Below are positions 35,318 to 43,011 of a stretch of 54,546 nt of DNA, one piece after another (positions within the stretch are counted from its first letter, which is position 1; the number at the start of each line of letters is the position of its first letter). A program made the translations under genes and the position numbers. The notes beneath the pieces were generated by a model. The model did not search any database. It saw only the letters and a program-made list of their open reading frames with translations, and was not told where the DNA came from. Source of the DNA: Lentibacter sp. (GTDB lineage: Bacteria; Pseudomonadota; Alphaproteobacteria; Rhodobacterales; Rhodobacteraceae); NCBI GenBank assembly GCA_016744435.1, contig JADGEJ010000025.1, positions 1-54,546 on the forward strand. The letters run 5' to 3'.

Positions 35318-36127
35318 TTAGGAGGCGCTTCTCAGGAGCGCCTCTTTGCGTTTTTTAAGTTCGATCTTGTCTTTGATCTCGCGGTTCAGGCGTAAAAACT
35401 CGGCCTGCAGTGCGCCAGTGTTGGCAGTGTTCTTTGGCGGCACGGGGCTTAGGCTGCTTCGAAGTTCTGACGGCAGATCGACCAGATCAAGCAGGGCTGC
35501 GGCTGGCCCTTCAGGGCGGCGCGCGCTGTCTTCAAGCGCTGCTGTGACAACGGGCACGGGGGCGAGGGCACGCGCCAGTGCAGCGGCTTCACACTCTGGG
35601 CTGAGGCCTTCGGAAAAGCGCGCTGTGAAGCTCTCCAAATCGTCGGTCATGCGGATCGAGCGCAGCAAATGCCCGTGGATGCTGGCAAGCCAAGGGGCGC
35701 GGGCGCGGGTACTGTAGAAGAACGTGATGTTGACGTCAGGGCCAAAGCGGCGGCGCAATTCGCGGATGATGGTGTTGCCAAGGCGCTTGGCAGGCTGCCC
35801 ATAGCTTGTCATCAGGCGGTTGCTGACAGTGTGGTGGCCCGGCATGCCGCCTGAAAAGGTTTCTCGTGACAGCACTATGACATCGTGGTCGGGAATGCTG
35901 TTTAAAAACTTACGAAAGCTGCGGCGAAACCTGAGCAAACGGTGTGGAAACGGGCGCTGAGCATAGATGCGCGCCTGAGCGCCAGCGTTGAAGAAATCCA
36001 TCTTGCCGTAGTAAGCAAGGTGCGGGGCGAGTGCCGTTTTGTTGAGGCTGAAGAAGTCTTGCAGGCTGGTTGTGCCCGTCTTGTGAAAGCCGGCGTGAAC
36101 GATCACGCGGACTGGCGCAGCTGTCAT
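35318..36127 (-). CDS. Sulfotransferase-like protein
   Basis: A 269-residue protein with the PAPS-binding loop typical of sulfotransferases at its N-terminus, [17 protein letters not shown] near residue 11. A second conserved patch, [12 protein letters not shown] near residue 83, is placed like the 3'-phosphate site. The C-terminal third is low-conservation and ends in a Lys/Glu-rich helix ([19 protein letters not shown]). The acceptor could be a polysaccharide or lipid, and this is unknown. Its ATG overlaps the rimM stop (ATGA), making it the last gene of the ffh-rpsP-rimM operon, an unexpected position for such an enzyme. Confidence 0.75.
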   Translation of the reverse strand: MTAAPVRVIVHAGFHKTGTTSLQDFFSLNKTALAPHLAYYGKMDFFNAGAQARIYAQRPFPHRLLRFRRSFRKFLNSIPDHDVIVLSRETFSGGMPGHHTVSNRLMTSYGQPAKRLGNTIIRELRRRFGPDVNITFFYSTRARAPWLASIHGHLLRSIRMTDDLESFTARFSEGLSPECEAAALARALAPVPVVTAALEDSARRPEGPAAALLDLVDLPSELRSSLSPVPPKNTANTGALQAEFLRLNREIKDKIELKKRKEALLRSAS

Positions 36128-36627
36128 TCAAAAAGGCCTTCCGGCGGGTCGGCGATGATGCGACCTGCGGTAAGATCAACCGTGGGAACTGAGGCTTTAG
36201 TGAAGGGCAAATAGACCGACGACTTGAGGTTTGGCCCATGCACTTCGAGCAAGTCGCCTGCGCCGTGGTTCTGCACCGATTTGACTGTTCCAAGAACTGT
36301 TCCGCCAGTGTTGAGGACGGTGAGGCCTGTCAGATCAGCGTAGTAAAACTCGTCATCAGGCAGGTTTGGCAACTGGTCGCGGCGCGCGAACAGCTCTGTG
36401 CCGCGCAAGGCATCAGCTTGTTCTTTGGTCTCGACACCGGACAAGCGCACCGCGAAGCCGTTGTTGAGCGTTTGGGTTATGGTAAGCGCATGCGAAGCGC
36501 CCGATTTCGTGCTGAGCGGCGAATAGATGGCGATGTCTTCAGGCGTCGCCGTGAAGCTTTTGACACGCACTTCGCCTTTGACACCGAAAGCTCCGGCGAT
36601 AGCGCCAACGCAGACTTCATCGTCCAT
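36124..36627 (-). CDS. rimM: Ribosome maturation factor RimM
   Basis: A 167-residue 16S rRNA processing and 30S maturation protein that binds S19. The N-terminal domain starts with [20 protein letters not shown], and the C-terminal PRC-barrel has [15 protein letters not shown] near residue 85 and [11 protein letters not shown] near residue 121. GAGGAG is eight bases before the ATG at 36627. That ATG also shares its A with the stop of the mini-ORF upstream (TGATG). An open frame six codons longer lacks family support. Confidence 0.93.
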   Translation of the reverse strand: MDDEVCVGAIAGAFGVKGEVRVKSFTATPEDIAIYSPLSTKSGASHALTITQTLNNGFAVRLSGVETKEQADALRGTELFARRDQLPNLPDDEFYYADLTGLTVLNTGGTVLGTVKSVQNHGAGDLLEVHGPNLKSSVYLPFTKASVPTVDLTAGRIIADPPEGLFE

Positions 36628-36770
36628 CACTTCACTCCTCGGCAAAGGCCGCTTTCAGGCGCACCACCTGCTGATATGCACTTTTCCGCAGCACCTGAGC
36701 GTTCATAGAAAACTCCCGCAAGAAAGGCGAGACCAAGCAAAACGATCGTGCGGATAGGGCGAAGAAGCAT
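36627..36770 (-). CDS. 47-residue membrane mini-protein between rpsP and rimM
   Basis: On the minus strand the ATG at 36770 opens a 47-codon frame with product [20 protein letters not shown] followed by [20 protein letters not shown] and GLCRGVK. It has a basic N-tip, one hydrophobic helix (residues about 8-22) and two cysteines (Cys31 and Cys43) in a small exported tail, suggesting a bitopic protein. The stop shares bases with the rimM ATG. I recall similar short frames at this position in related Rhodobacteraceae, which I cannot verify here. No strong ribosome binding site is visible, so confidence is moderate. Confidence 0.6.
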   Translation of the reverse strand: MLLRPIRTIVLLGLAFLAGVFYERSGAAEKCISAGGAPESGLCRGVK

Positions 36771-36781
36771 AAGGGCGCGCT

Positions 36782-36816
36782 CAAAACAAAGCGGGCCGGA
36801 GGTTTGCTCCGGCCCG
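36782..36816 (-). terminator. Terminator or attenuator after rpsP
   Basis: CGGGCCGGAG and CTCCGGCCCG form a perfect ten-base-pair stem with a five-base loop (36792-36816). On the minus strand CTTTGTTTTG follows. It lies eight bases after the rpsP stop and would lower expression of the mini-ORF, rimM and the sulfotransferase gene relative to rpsP. Confidence 0.8.
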
Positions 36817-36823
36817 AATGTAT

Positions 36824-37225
36824 TTAGCTTTCTGCTGCGTCTTCGGCAGGCGCTTCTTCGGCCGGGGCTGCTGCGGCTTCGGCTGCTGCTGCGGCTTTCG
36901 CGGCCTTCTCTTCAACGCGGGCTTTGGCTTTGGCGCCAGGCTCGCCTTTTTTCGGGTTGGCGCGGTCTTTCTTCGCAAGAACGCCAGCCGCTTCGAGCAT
37001 GCGTGAAACGCGGTCAGTTGGTTGCGCGCCTTCACCGAGCCAGTACTGGATGCGCTCGAGGTTCATTTTTACGCGCTCTTCACTGTCTTTTGCGAGCAGC
37101 GGGTTATACGTGCCGAGCTTTTCGATAAAGCGGCCGTCGCGTGGCATACGGCTGTCAGCCGCAACGATGCGATAGAAAGGGCGCTTTTTTGAGCCGCCGC
37201 GGGCGAGACGAATTTTCATAGCCAT
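36824..37225 (-). CDS. rpsP: 30S ribosomal protein S16
   Basis: The 133-residue 30S subunit protein begins with [20 protein letters not shown] and has [14 protein letters not shown] near residue 31, both diagnostic of bS16. About 50 residues beyond the core form an Ala/Glu/Lys/Pro-rich tail ([19 protein letters not shown]), a common alphaproteobacterial extension. AAGGA sits nine bases before the ATG. It lies 12 bases downstream of the chorismate mutase gene. Confidence 0.97.
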   Translation of the reverse strand: MAMKIRLARGGSKKRPFYRIVAADSRMPRDGRFIEKLGTYNPLLAKDSEERVKMNLERIQYWLGEGAQPTDRVSRMLEAAGVLAKKDRANPKKGEPGAKAKARVEEKAAKAAAAAEAAAAPAEEAPAEDAAES

Positions 37226-37237
37226 GATGTTATGTCC

Positions 37238-37540
37238 TTAGTTGTTGTCTTGATGGGATTGATGATGCTGAATGACTTCAGCGATGATGAAGTTGAGAAA
37301 CTTCTTGGCGAATTCGGGGTCAAGTGACGCCCGTTTTGCCAAATCTTCTAGCCGTGCGATCTGCGCCGTTTCGCGGGCAGGGTCAGACGGGGGAAGGGCG
37401 TGTTCGGCTTTGAGCTGACCAACCGATTGAGTATGTTTGAAGCGCTCACCGAGGGTGTAAACAAGGATCGCATCAAGCCTGTCGATACTCTCACGGTGCT
37501 CGGCGAGCAACTCGGCAGCGCGCGCTGTAGGATCAGTCAA
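37238..37540 (-). CDS. Chorismate mutase (AroQ type)
   Basis: A 100-residue all-helical enzyme that converts chorismate to prephenate for phenylalanine and tyrosine synthesis. Helix 1 carries HRESIDRLDAILVYTLGERF, with the Arg and Asp typical of AroQ active sites. The short helix 2 region has the Lys of VGQLKAEHALPPSDPARE, and IIAEVIQHHQSHQ ends helix 3. I start at the TTG at 37540, because AAGGA lies seven bases upstream and no ATG or GTG is suitable; this overlaps the end of the GNAT gene by eight bases. The monofunctional form sits between ffh and rpsP. Confidence 0.88.
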   Translation of the reverse strand: MTDPTARAAELLAEHRESIDRLDAILVYTLGERFKHTQSVGQLKAEHALPPSDPARETAQIARLEDLAKRASLDPEFAKKFLNFIIAEVIQHHQSHQDNN

Positions 37541-38138
37541 GGGCCCATCCTTTCGGTTTGAAAAGCGGGTCAGCGTAGTGGCTGATCTCCATTGCGATGC
37601 CATGCGCCAGCTGCGAGTCGTCAAGCTCGGCCGGTGATGGGTGACGATAGACTGCATCTGAGCCGTCGATCGTTGTCGCTGTGGTGTCACGGGTTGCGCC
37701 CAAGCGCTCGGCGAGGCGGATGCTGTCGAGGTTCTTTGGGTCGAGATAGCTGACGGCGGTTTCCCAGCCCTGATGCGTATAGTAGTAATCACGCGCTGCA
37801 TTGGTTGCTTCCAGTGCATAGCCATGGCCAGCTTTGTCAGGCCAGATGATCCAGGCGATCTCGGCCTCAGGCCACTTCGCAGGCTTCCAGCCACCAGCCA
37901 TGCCATAGGTTTCGTCGGTGTCTTTGTCGTGGATCATCCACATGCCAAAACCACGAATGTTCCAATGGCCGATCTCGGCGGCATAAAGCATCCAAGCCTC
38001 GTAAGCGTTGAGCGGCCCGCCCATGAAACGCGAGCGGTAGCTTGAGAAGGTTGCCTGAAAGTCGGGGTAGTCTTTGGCCTCGGGGCCGCGAAGCACCAGA
38101 CGCTGGGTTTCAAGGACGGGGATATTTGCAGTATGCAT
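37533..38138 (-). CDS. GNAT family acetyltransferase (first of two)
   Basis: A 201-residue acyl-CoA-dependent N-acyltransferase of the RimJ/RimL-like type. The N-terminal VLETQRLVLRGP motif is typical, and WPDKAGHGYALEATNAARDY near residue 99 carries the acetyl-CoA pyrophosphate loop. AERLGATRD near the C-terminus is the usual ending. The acceptor is unknown. It is a paralogue of the adjacent upstream GNAT gene (both open with a Pro-x-Leu-Glu-Thr-x-Arg-Leu-Val-Leu-Arg pattern), and its ATG overlaps that gene's stop (TAATG). Confidence 0.87.
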   Translation of the reverse strand: MHTANIPVLETQRLVLRGPEAKDYPDFQATFSSYRSRFMGGPLNAYEAWMLYAAEIGHWNIRGFGMWMIHDKDTDETYGMAGGWKPAKWPEAEIAWIIWPDKAGHGYALEATNAARDYYYTHQGWETAVSYLDPKNLDSIRLAERLGATRDTTATTIDGSDAVYRHPSPAELDDSQLAHGIAMEISHYADPLFKPKGWALD

Positions 38139-38686
38139 TATGCGTAGGCCTCCATTCCGCCTTGGGAGAGGTCTGTTGGCGAGAGATGTCGCCAGACTTC
38201 GATATCGCCATATTCAGGGTCGTTATACGTTTTCTCAAAGCGCGCGCCGAGGCGGCTTGCGACGGCCTTTGAGGCTTCATTGGCGGGGTCAATCTGGCTG
38301 ATGGCGGTGTCCCAGCCGAGTGTCTCGTAGGCGTAGCTGCGCGCGGCAACTGCAGCTTCGGTTGCATAGCCTCTACCCGTTGCCGTTGGCATCAATGTCC
38401 AGCCGATTTCGCGCGCATACCAACCGTGCGGAAACCAAAGGCCAACGCGGCCAAGGTATGTGCTGGTTGCTTTGTCTTCCAGACCCCAGAAGCCGTAACC
38501 GCGCAGCGCCCAGTGGCCAATGAGCGTCGCCATCAAGCGCCATGTCTCGTGGGGCTTTTTCGGGCCGCCGACAAAGCGCGAGGCGTCGGTTGCGAAGAAT
38601 GCAACTTCGGCCTCAAAGTCGCTCTCGCGCGGGGCGCGAAGCACGAGGCGCTCGGTTTCAAGCGTGGGGATGGTGAAACTGGTCAT
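38138..38686 (-). CDS. GNAT family acetyltransferase (second of two)
   Basis: A 182-residue relative of the neighbouring gene, with TLETERLVLRAP at the N-terminus, LMPTATGRGYATEAAVAARS near residue 106 (acetyl-CoA loop) and VASRLGARFEKTY near residue 145. The product may acetylate a protein N-terminus, ribosomal protein or small molecule; family alone does not tell. I start at the ATG at 38686, four bases beyond the ffh stop, since the open frame upstream lies within ffh. The tandem pair inside a translation operon makes a ribosome- or protein-modifying role plausible. Confidence 0.87.
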   Translation of the reverse strand: MTSFTIPTLETERLVLRAPRESDFEAEVAFFATDASRFVGGPKKPHETWRLMATLIGHWALRGYGFWGLEDKATSTYLGRVGLWFPHGWYAREIGWTLMPTATGRGYATEAAVAARSYAYETLGWDTAISQIDPANEASKAVASRLGARFEKTYNDPEYGDIEVWRHLSPTDLSQGGMEAYA

Positions 38687-38690
38687 CGGG

Positions 38691-40187
38691 TTACTTCTTT
38701 TTCCCGAAGCCAGAGAGGCCAGTCGGCAGGCCGCCGCCGCCGAGGCCGGGGAGCTTACCGCTAGCACCAAGTTGTTTGGCCGCAGCTTCCATGGCTGCTG
38801 GGTCCATGCCTGCGCCGAGCTCTTTTGGAAGGCCGCCTTTGCCGCCGAACATGCCTTTCATGGCTTGTTTCAGCATGCCGCCTTTGCCCTTGCCGAGCTT
38901 TTTCATCATGTCTGACATCTGGCGTTGCATCTTGAGGAGCTTGTTCAGCTCACTCACTTCAAGGCCAGCGCCTTTGGCGATGCGCTTTTTGCGTGACGCT
39001 TGTAGGATCTGCGGGTTGGCGCGCTCGCGCTTTGTCATCGACTGGATGAGGGCGATCTGGCGTTTGATGATCTTGTCATCAAAGCCCGCGTCTTGGACTT
39101 GCTTGGCCATTTTGCCCATGCCCGGCATCATGCCCATGACGCTTTCCATGCCGCCCATCTTCATCATCTGCTCAAGCTGTTGCTTCAGGTCGTTCATGTT
39201 GAACTGACCCTTCTGGAAGCGCTTCATCATCCGCTCGGCTTGCTCGGCCTCGATGGTTTCTTGGGCCTTTTCCACAAGCGAAACGATGTCGCCCATGCCA
39301 AGGATGCGGCCAGCGATGCGCTCTGGCTCGAAAGTTTCGAGCGCGTCCATCTTTTCGCCGAGGCCAACAAAGCGGATCGGTTTGCCCGTGACCGCACGCA
39401 TGGAGAGGGCTGCGCCGCCGCGCCCGTCGCCGTCCATCCGTGTTAGGACAACACCGCTGATGCCGATCTTGGCGTCAAACTCTTCGGCGACTTCGACAGC
39501 GACTTGGCCGGTGAGGCCATCAACAACCAGAAGTGTTTCGCGTGGGTCAACGACAGCGGCGACGTCTTGCACTTCTTTCATCAAGACTTCGTCGATCTGC
39601 AGGCGGCCTGCGGTGTCGAGGAAGTAAACGTCATAGCCACCGAGGGCAGCTTGCTGCTTGGCTCGCTTGGCGATGTCGACAGGCTTTTGGCCCTTAACGA
39701 TCGGCAGAGTGTCAACGCCGATCTGGGTGCCGAGGATAGCCAGCTGGTCCATCGCGGCGGGGCGGTAAACGTCGAGCGAGGCAAGGAGGACTTTCTTGCC
39801 CTCTTTCTCTTTCAGGCGCTTGGCGATTTTGCCAGTTGTCGTTGTTTTACCACCGCCTTGCAGGCCGACCATAAGGATGGGCGCAGGCGGGTTGTCTATC
39901 TTGAGCTTGCCCGGGTCTTCCTCACCGCGCAGCGTGTCTTCCAGAGCGTCGTGGACGATTTTGACAACTTGCTGGCCGGGGGTGACAGACTTGGTGACGG
40001 CTTGGCCTGTGGCCTGCTCCTGCACCTTTTTGACAAACTCACGCGCGACCGGCAGCGAGACGTCGGCCTCAAGCAAAGCAACGCGTACTTCGCGCAGGGC
40101 TGTTTTAACGTCGTCTTCTGACAGCGCGCCCTGCTTTGTTAGGCGGTCAAAGACACCAGAGAGGCGTTCGGATAGGTTCTCAAACAT
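38691..40187 (-). CDS. ffh: Signal recognition particle protein Ffh
   Basis: The 498-residue SRP54 GTPase binds signal sequences of nascent chains together with the RNA at 26382-26475. An N-terminal helical bundle (MFENLSERLSGVFDRL) precedes the G domain with GLQGGGKTTTTGK near residue 106, DTAGRLQID near residue 189 and TRMDGDGRGG near residue 247. The methionine-rich M domain (GGMESVMGMMPGMGKMAK near residue 346) ends in a Gly/Lys-rich tail. AAGGAG is eight bases before the ATG. It heads the operon through to the sulfotransferase gene. Confidence 0.97.
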   Translation of the reverse strand: MFENLSERLSGVFDRLTKQGALSEDDVKTALREVRVALLEADVSLPVAREFVKKVQEQATGQAVTKSVTPGQQVVKIVHDALEDTLRGEEDPGKLKIDNPPAPILMVGLQGGGKTTTTGKIAKRLKEKEGKKVLLASLDVYRPAAMDQLAILGTQIGVDTLPIVKGQKPVDIAKRAKQQAALGGYDVYFLDTAGRLQIDEVLMKEVQDVAAVVDPRETLLVVDGLTGQVAVEVAEEFDAKIGISGVVLTRMDGDGRGGAALSMRAVTGKPIRFVGLGEKMDALETFEPERIAGRILGMGDIVSLVEKAQETIEAEQAERMMKRFQKGQFNMNDLKQQLEQMMKMGGMESVMGMMPGMGKMAKQVQDAGFDDKIIKRQIALIQSMTKRERANPQILQASRKKRIAKGAGLEVSELNKLLKMQRQMSDMMKKLGKGKGGMLKQAMKGMFGGKGGLPKELGAGMDPAAMEAAAKQLGASGKLPGLGGGGLPTGLSGFGKKK

Positions 40188-40502
40188 CTGGTCGGCTCCT
40201 TCAGGGCGCTGCGTTATGGCCTGATGTAAGATGCAGGCCGTCGAATATCAAATTCCAACAAGAAACTCCCCCGTGGGCGAAACTCGCTGACGGGGGGCGA
40301 TCTCGATAGAATCAAGACCGGAAGATTTTGCACTTCCGAATGTTGCACTCGCATTACAATGCGTGAGGTGGCTTGGTCAAGTGATACATTTTGAGCGCAT
40401 TACCGCAGGCCAAAATCGAGTTTCTAATTTTCGCTTGAGAGACGCTCTACCTAGAGGTAAGTTGCACTCGGTAATTACCATTATTTCAATCGAGGTACCA
40501 AT
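40188..40502. other. Divergent intergenic region with strong hairpins
   Basis: CCCCCGT at 40268-40274 pairs with ACGGGGG at 40290-40296, with GCGA-AAC-TCGC inside. CGCATT-AC-AATGCG at 40350-40363 and GGTAATTACC at 40470-40479 are further palindromes. The 10-mer GTTGCACTCG appears at 40342, at 40461 and again within the next gene at 40683. The region must hold the ffh promoter (minus) and the promoter of the small exported protein (plus), but no -35/-10 pair stands out. Confidence 0.4.
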
Positions 40503-40721
40503 ATGAACAACGTAGCAAAATTTGCCGCAATCGCAATGATCGCAGCACCTTCTTTCGCGTCAGCCGGCTCATACGCAGCAGCAGACGATGACATGGAAGT
40601 AATCATGGACGAAGTTGCAGCAAGCTCATCAGCTGGCTCAATGGGTTCAATGGGCGCCGGTGGCGCAATCGCATTGGGTGTTGTTGCACTCGCAGCGATC
40701 GCGGCTTCTAACGGCTCATAA
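40503..40721 (+). CDS. 72-residue exported protein, probably abundant
   Basis: A signal peptide (MNNVAKFAAIAMIAAPSFASA) is followed by a short acidic stretch (DDDMEVIMDEVAA), a Ser/Gly/Met linker and a C-terminal hydrophobic helix (AIALGVVALAAIAA). I know of similar tiny Roseobacter proteins with an AASSSAG motif and C-terminal helix, none with a function. Of 22 Ala codons 14 are GCA, matching atpE (12 of 19) and unlike ordinary genes nearby, which suggests high expression. GAGG lies before the ATG, and a strong terminator follows, so it is monocistronic. Confidence 0.75.
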   Translation: MNNVAKFAAIAMIAAPSFASAGSYAAADDDMEVIMDEVAASSSAGSMGSMGAGGAIALGVVALAAIAASNGS

Positions 40722-40739
40722 GCTAAAAGACGCTATTTA

Positions 40740-40798
40740 TCAGCGCCTTATCAGTCTTGTACTCTAGATGCAGGGCAGGTGAGGCGCTGATTTTTTTT
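40740..40798 (+). terminator. Rho-independent terminator of the 72-residue gene
   Basis: TCAGCGCCT at 40740-40748 pairs with AGGCGCTGA at 40782-40790, and eight T follow. The 33-base loop is long, but the stem is perfect. Confidence 0.8.
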
Positions 40799-40841
40799 GT
40801 GATTTTGATTTCTTGTAAAGCGCGAAATCGCATAGAATCAC
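40799..40841. other. Imperfect palindrome upstream of the LysR gene
   Basis: GTGATT at 40799-40804 matches AATCAC at 40836-40841, and GATTTC at 40807-40812 matches GAAATC at 40824-40829. The spacing is unequal (2 versus 6 bases). It is the only ordered structure I see in the rest of 40722-41065, and might be an operator. The LysR start has GAGG six bases upstream. Confidence 0.25.
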
Positions 40842-41065
40842 ATAGGCAGACTCGCTGTTTTAGCGGGCATGTCGCACCGCCCGAAACGGGCATTCCCACA
40901 GCTCTAATTGCCGCCGCTCAGGGCCAGAGAAGGCTTAAAACCGGCGCATTTTTCTCACTTGTTAGCCAAGGGGAAAATACCGTTAGTCTTTTGCTGATTA
41001 CATCCTGCGAATCGCTGGTATTGTGATGTGCGTTACGGGGCCAAAAGCGCATCAAGAGGCAAGCC

Positions 41066-41938
41066 ATGCAAAACTGGGACGAAATTCGAACAGCTTTTTT
41101 CGTGGCGAAAACAGGAACTGTCAGCGGTGCTGCAGAAAAACTCGGGTTTCACCACGCGACTGTCATACGGCACGTTGATGCGCTGGAAGACAGGCTGAAG
41201 GCCAAGCTTTTTCAAAGGCACGCACGCGGTTATACGGCGACAGAAGCTGGCTTGGAACTGCTCGCTGCCGCGGAAGCCGCGCATGAACGCTTTTTACAGC
41301 TCGAGGGCATGATCAAGGGGCAGAGCGATGCTGTGGAAGGCGAGCTGGTGATCACCACATTGGTCACGCTTGCGCCGATGCTGATGCCGTTGATCGCGGA
41401 GTTCCAGGATATGTATCCCAAGCTTGAAGTGCGCTACCTTGCCAGCGACAGGCTTTTTCGGCTGGAGTATGGCGAAGCGCACGTGGCGATCCGCGCAGGC
41501 GAAAAGGCCCCAGACCAGCCCGACAACATCGTGCAACACTTGAGGGCAGTGCAGAGCAGCCTCTATGCGGCGCAAAGCTACATCGAACGCTTTGGCAAGC
41601 CACGTGGTCTGGACGATTTGGCAGGGCATCGCTTTGTCACCAATGCAGACCCCAACAGCCGCGCACCCTATTCGCGCTGGCTGAAGGAGAACATTGACGC
41701 AGCGCAGGTTGCGCTGCGTGCCGATGATGCGCGGGTGGGCAAAGAGGCTGTGATGGCAGGAATTGGAATTGGCTTCATGACTGACGGCTCGGAAGCGCGC
41801 ATGCCGGAACTTGTAAAGATCGCAGGCCCCGAGCCCATGTGGGCCTCGGAATTGTGGCTGGTGACACACATGGACTTGCACCGCACCGTCAAGGTGCAGG
41901 CCTTCACAAAGTTTCTGAAAGAGCGTTTAGCGGATTAG
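41066..41938 (+). CDS. LysR family transcriptional regulator
   Basis: The 290-residue regulator has an N-terminal winged helix-turn-helix (NWDEIRTAFFVAKTGTVSGA to about residue 60, with HHATVIRHVDALEDRLKAKLF as recognition region) and a periplasmic-binding-like effector domain. Target and coinducer are unknown: there is no divergent partner gene, and the upstream gene is closed by a terminator. It converges on the ArsR gene with a four-base TTAG overlap of stop codons. Confidence 0.88.
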   Translation: MQNWDEIRTAFFVAKTGTVSGAAEKLGFHHATVIRHVDALEDRLKAKLFQRHARGYTATEAGLELLAAAEAAHERFLQLEGMIKGQSDAVEGELVITTLVTLAPMLMPLIAEFQDMYPKLEVRYLASDRLFRLEYGEAHVAIRAGEKAPDQPDNIVQHLRAVQSSLYAAQSYIERFGKPRGLDDLAGHRFVTNADPNSRAPYSRWLKENIDAAQVALRADDARVGKEAVMAGIGIGFMTDGSEARMPELVKIAGPEPMWASELWLVTHMDLHRTVKVQAFTKFLKERLAD

Positions 41939-42261
41939 CTTTCGCCAAACTCGGACTTCAGGAATTTTTCAAAAGCATCCAGATTGACGGCTTCAAACTG
42001 GCCAAAGCCCTGCATCCAGATTGACGTATCCTTGAGGGCTCCTGGCTCAAGCTTGCACCACTTTACCCGTCCGCGTTTCTCTTGGGTGATAAGGCCTGCG
42101 CGTGTGAGGATGGTGAGGTGCTTTGAGATCGCAGCCAAGCTCATCTCGAAGGGCTCGGCCACGTCTGTCACGGCCATATCATCCTCAAGCAACATCGACA
42201 GGATAGCGCGGCGTGTTGGATCGGACAGGGCGGCAAAGGTGTTGTCGAGAGCATCGTTCAT
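41935..42261 (-). CDS. ArsR family transcriptional regulator
   Basis: A 108-residue winged-helix repressor with SDPTRRAILSMLLEDDMAVT near residue 13 and the recognition helix in EMSLAAISKHLTILTRAGL near residue 40. It has a single Cys (VKWCKLEP), so it lacks the two-Cys pairs of metal- or persulphide-sensing ArsR proteins. It is more like the SRPBCC- or glyoxalase-linked subfamily, but no such partner is adjacent. Repeat copy G lies 64-90 bases upstream of its start. Confidence 0.85.
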   Translation of the reverse strand: MNDALDNTFAALSDPTRRAILSMLLEDDMAVTDVAEPFEMSLAAISKHLTILTRAGLITQEKRGRVKWCKLEPGALKDTSIWMQGFGQFEAVNLDAFEKFLKSEFGES

Positions 42262-42324
42262 GCTGAAGCTTTGGCGCGATGGCGCATATTCGTCAACCGT
42301 TTGGTTAAGTGTTTTTAAGGTGGG

Positions 42325-42350
42325 ATTGAGTATTTTTGCGAAGAAAAAGC
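42325..42350 (+). repeat. Intergenic repeat core, copy G, in a 418-base gap
   Basis: ATTGAGTATTTTTGCGAAG and the following A-run repeat the cores of copies B and F. The rest of 42262-42679 contains no open frame I accept, apart from the atp promoter listed below. The stretch 42535-42575 vaguely resembles the start of a tmRNA but lacks the other parts. Confidence 0.6.
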
Positions 42351-42622
42351 TGGGCAGTCGTTTGCTTGGTGATGCAGGCGCGAATGCGTTTCGGCATGTT
42401 CTTTGTTCCGGATGAACTGGACGAACGGGCGGAGTGACAGGGAGGGTTAACGGGGAGGGTTAGGAGGGCTGCTGTAAAGATCAACCTTTTGGTTGAATAT
42501 AGTCTCAGATGCGATTTGCCTCTTTGGGCAGGGTGCGACGGAATCGACGCAGGTGCGCAAGGCTAGTAAAGCTCTATATTTATCAGTATGTTATGCCAAG
42601 TTTTAGGTTGCGCTAACGTAAC

Positions 42623-42651
42623 TTGACTCGAGGGGCGCTGGGCAATAGCAA
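42623..42651 (+). promoter_or_regulatory. Candidate promoter of the F0 ATP synthase operon
   Basis: TTGACT at 42623-42628 and TAGCAA at 42646-42651 are separated by 17 bases. The start would lie about 20 bases before the atpI GTG at 42680. The -35 element is excellent and the -10 is weak. Confidence 0.45.
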
Positions 42652-42679
42652 GGCCCCAACTGTCCATGAGGGCTTTTCA

Positions 42680-43009
42680 GTGTCAGACCGCAAAAAATCA
42701 GAACGGCTCAGTGAGCTTGATGAGCGGATCAAAACGCTGAAAGCGGCGAATGCGCCGAAGGACCACATGGAGGAGCACTACTCTCAGGCTAACTTGGCTT
42801 GGCGAATGGTGATCGAGTTGGTGGCCGGTTTGGGCATCGGCTTTGGCATCGGATACGGGCTTGATGTGCTGCTTGGCACATTGCCGATTTTTCTGGTGCT
42901 GTTCGTATTTCTGGGCCTCGCGGCTGGTGTGAAGACAATGCTTCGCTCCGCGCAAGAGATCCAAAACAGAAGTTTGGCCGAATTGGCCGAGAAGAATGAA
43001 GAGGGTTAG
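42680..43009 (+). CDS. atpI: ATP synthase protein I (AtpI)
   Basis: A 109-residue inner-membrane protein with two hydrophobic helices ([20 protein letters not shown] and [20 protein letters not shown]) after a charged N-terminus ([20 protein letters not shown]). AtpI assists magnesium supply or c-ring assembly and is regularly encoded first in F0 operons. I start at the GTG at 42680 with GAGGG upstream; the frame opens at 42623 within the promoter. The stop is two bases before atpB. Confidence 0.88.
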   Translation: MSDRKKSERLSELDERIKTLKAANAPKDHMEEHYSQANLAWRMVIELVAGLGIGFGIGYGLDVLLGTLPIFLVLFVFLGLAAGVKTMLRSAQEIQNRSLAELAEKNEEG

Positions 43010-43011
43010 TC

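Noticed and set aside
41935-42261. The ArsR regulator as the factor for the ATTC-N8-GAAT sites
   Set aside because: It has only one Cys, whereas SqrR/BigR proteins need a pair of sensing cysteines. Their gene is probably elsewhere.
42535-42620. Possible tmRNA-like start (GGGTGCGACGGAATCGACGC)
   Set aside because: It only resembles a tmRNA 5' segment. I find no tag-peptide frame, no acceptor stem and no second piece nearby.
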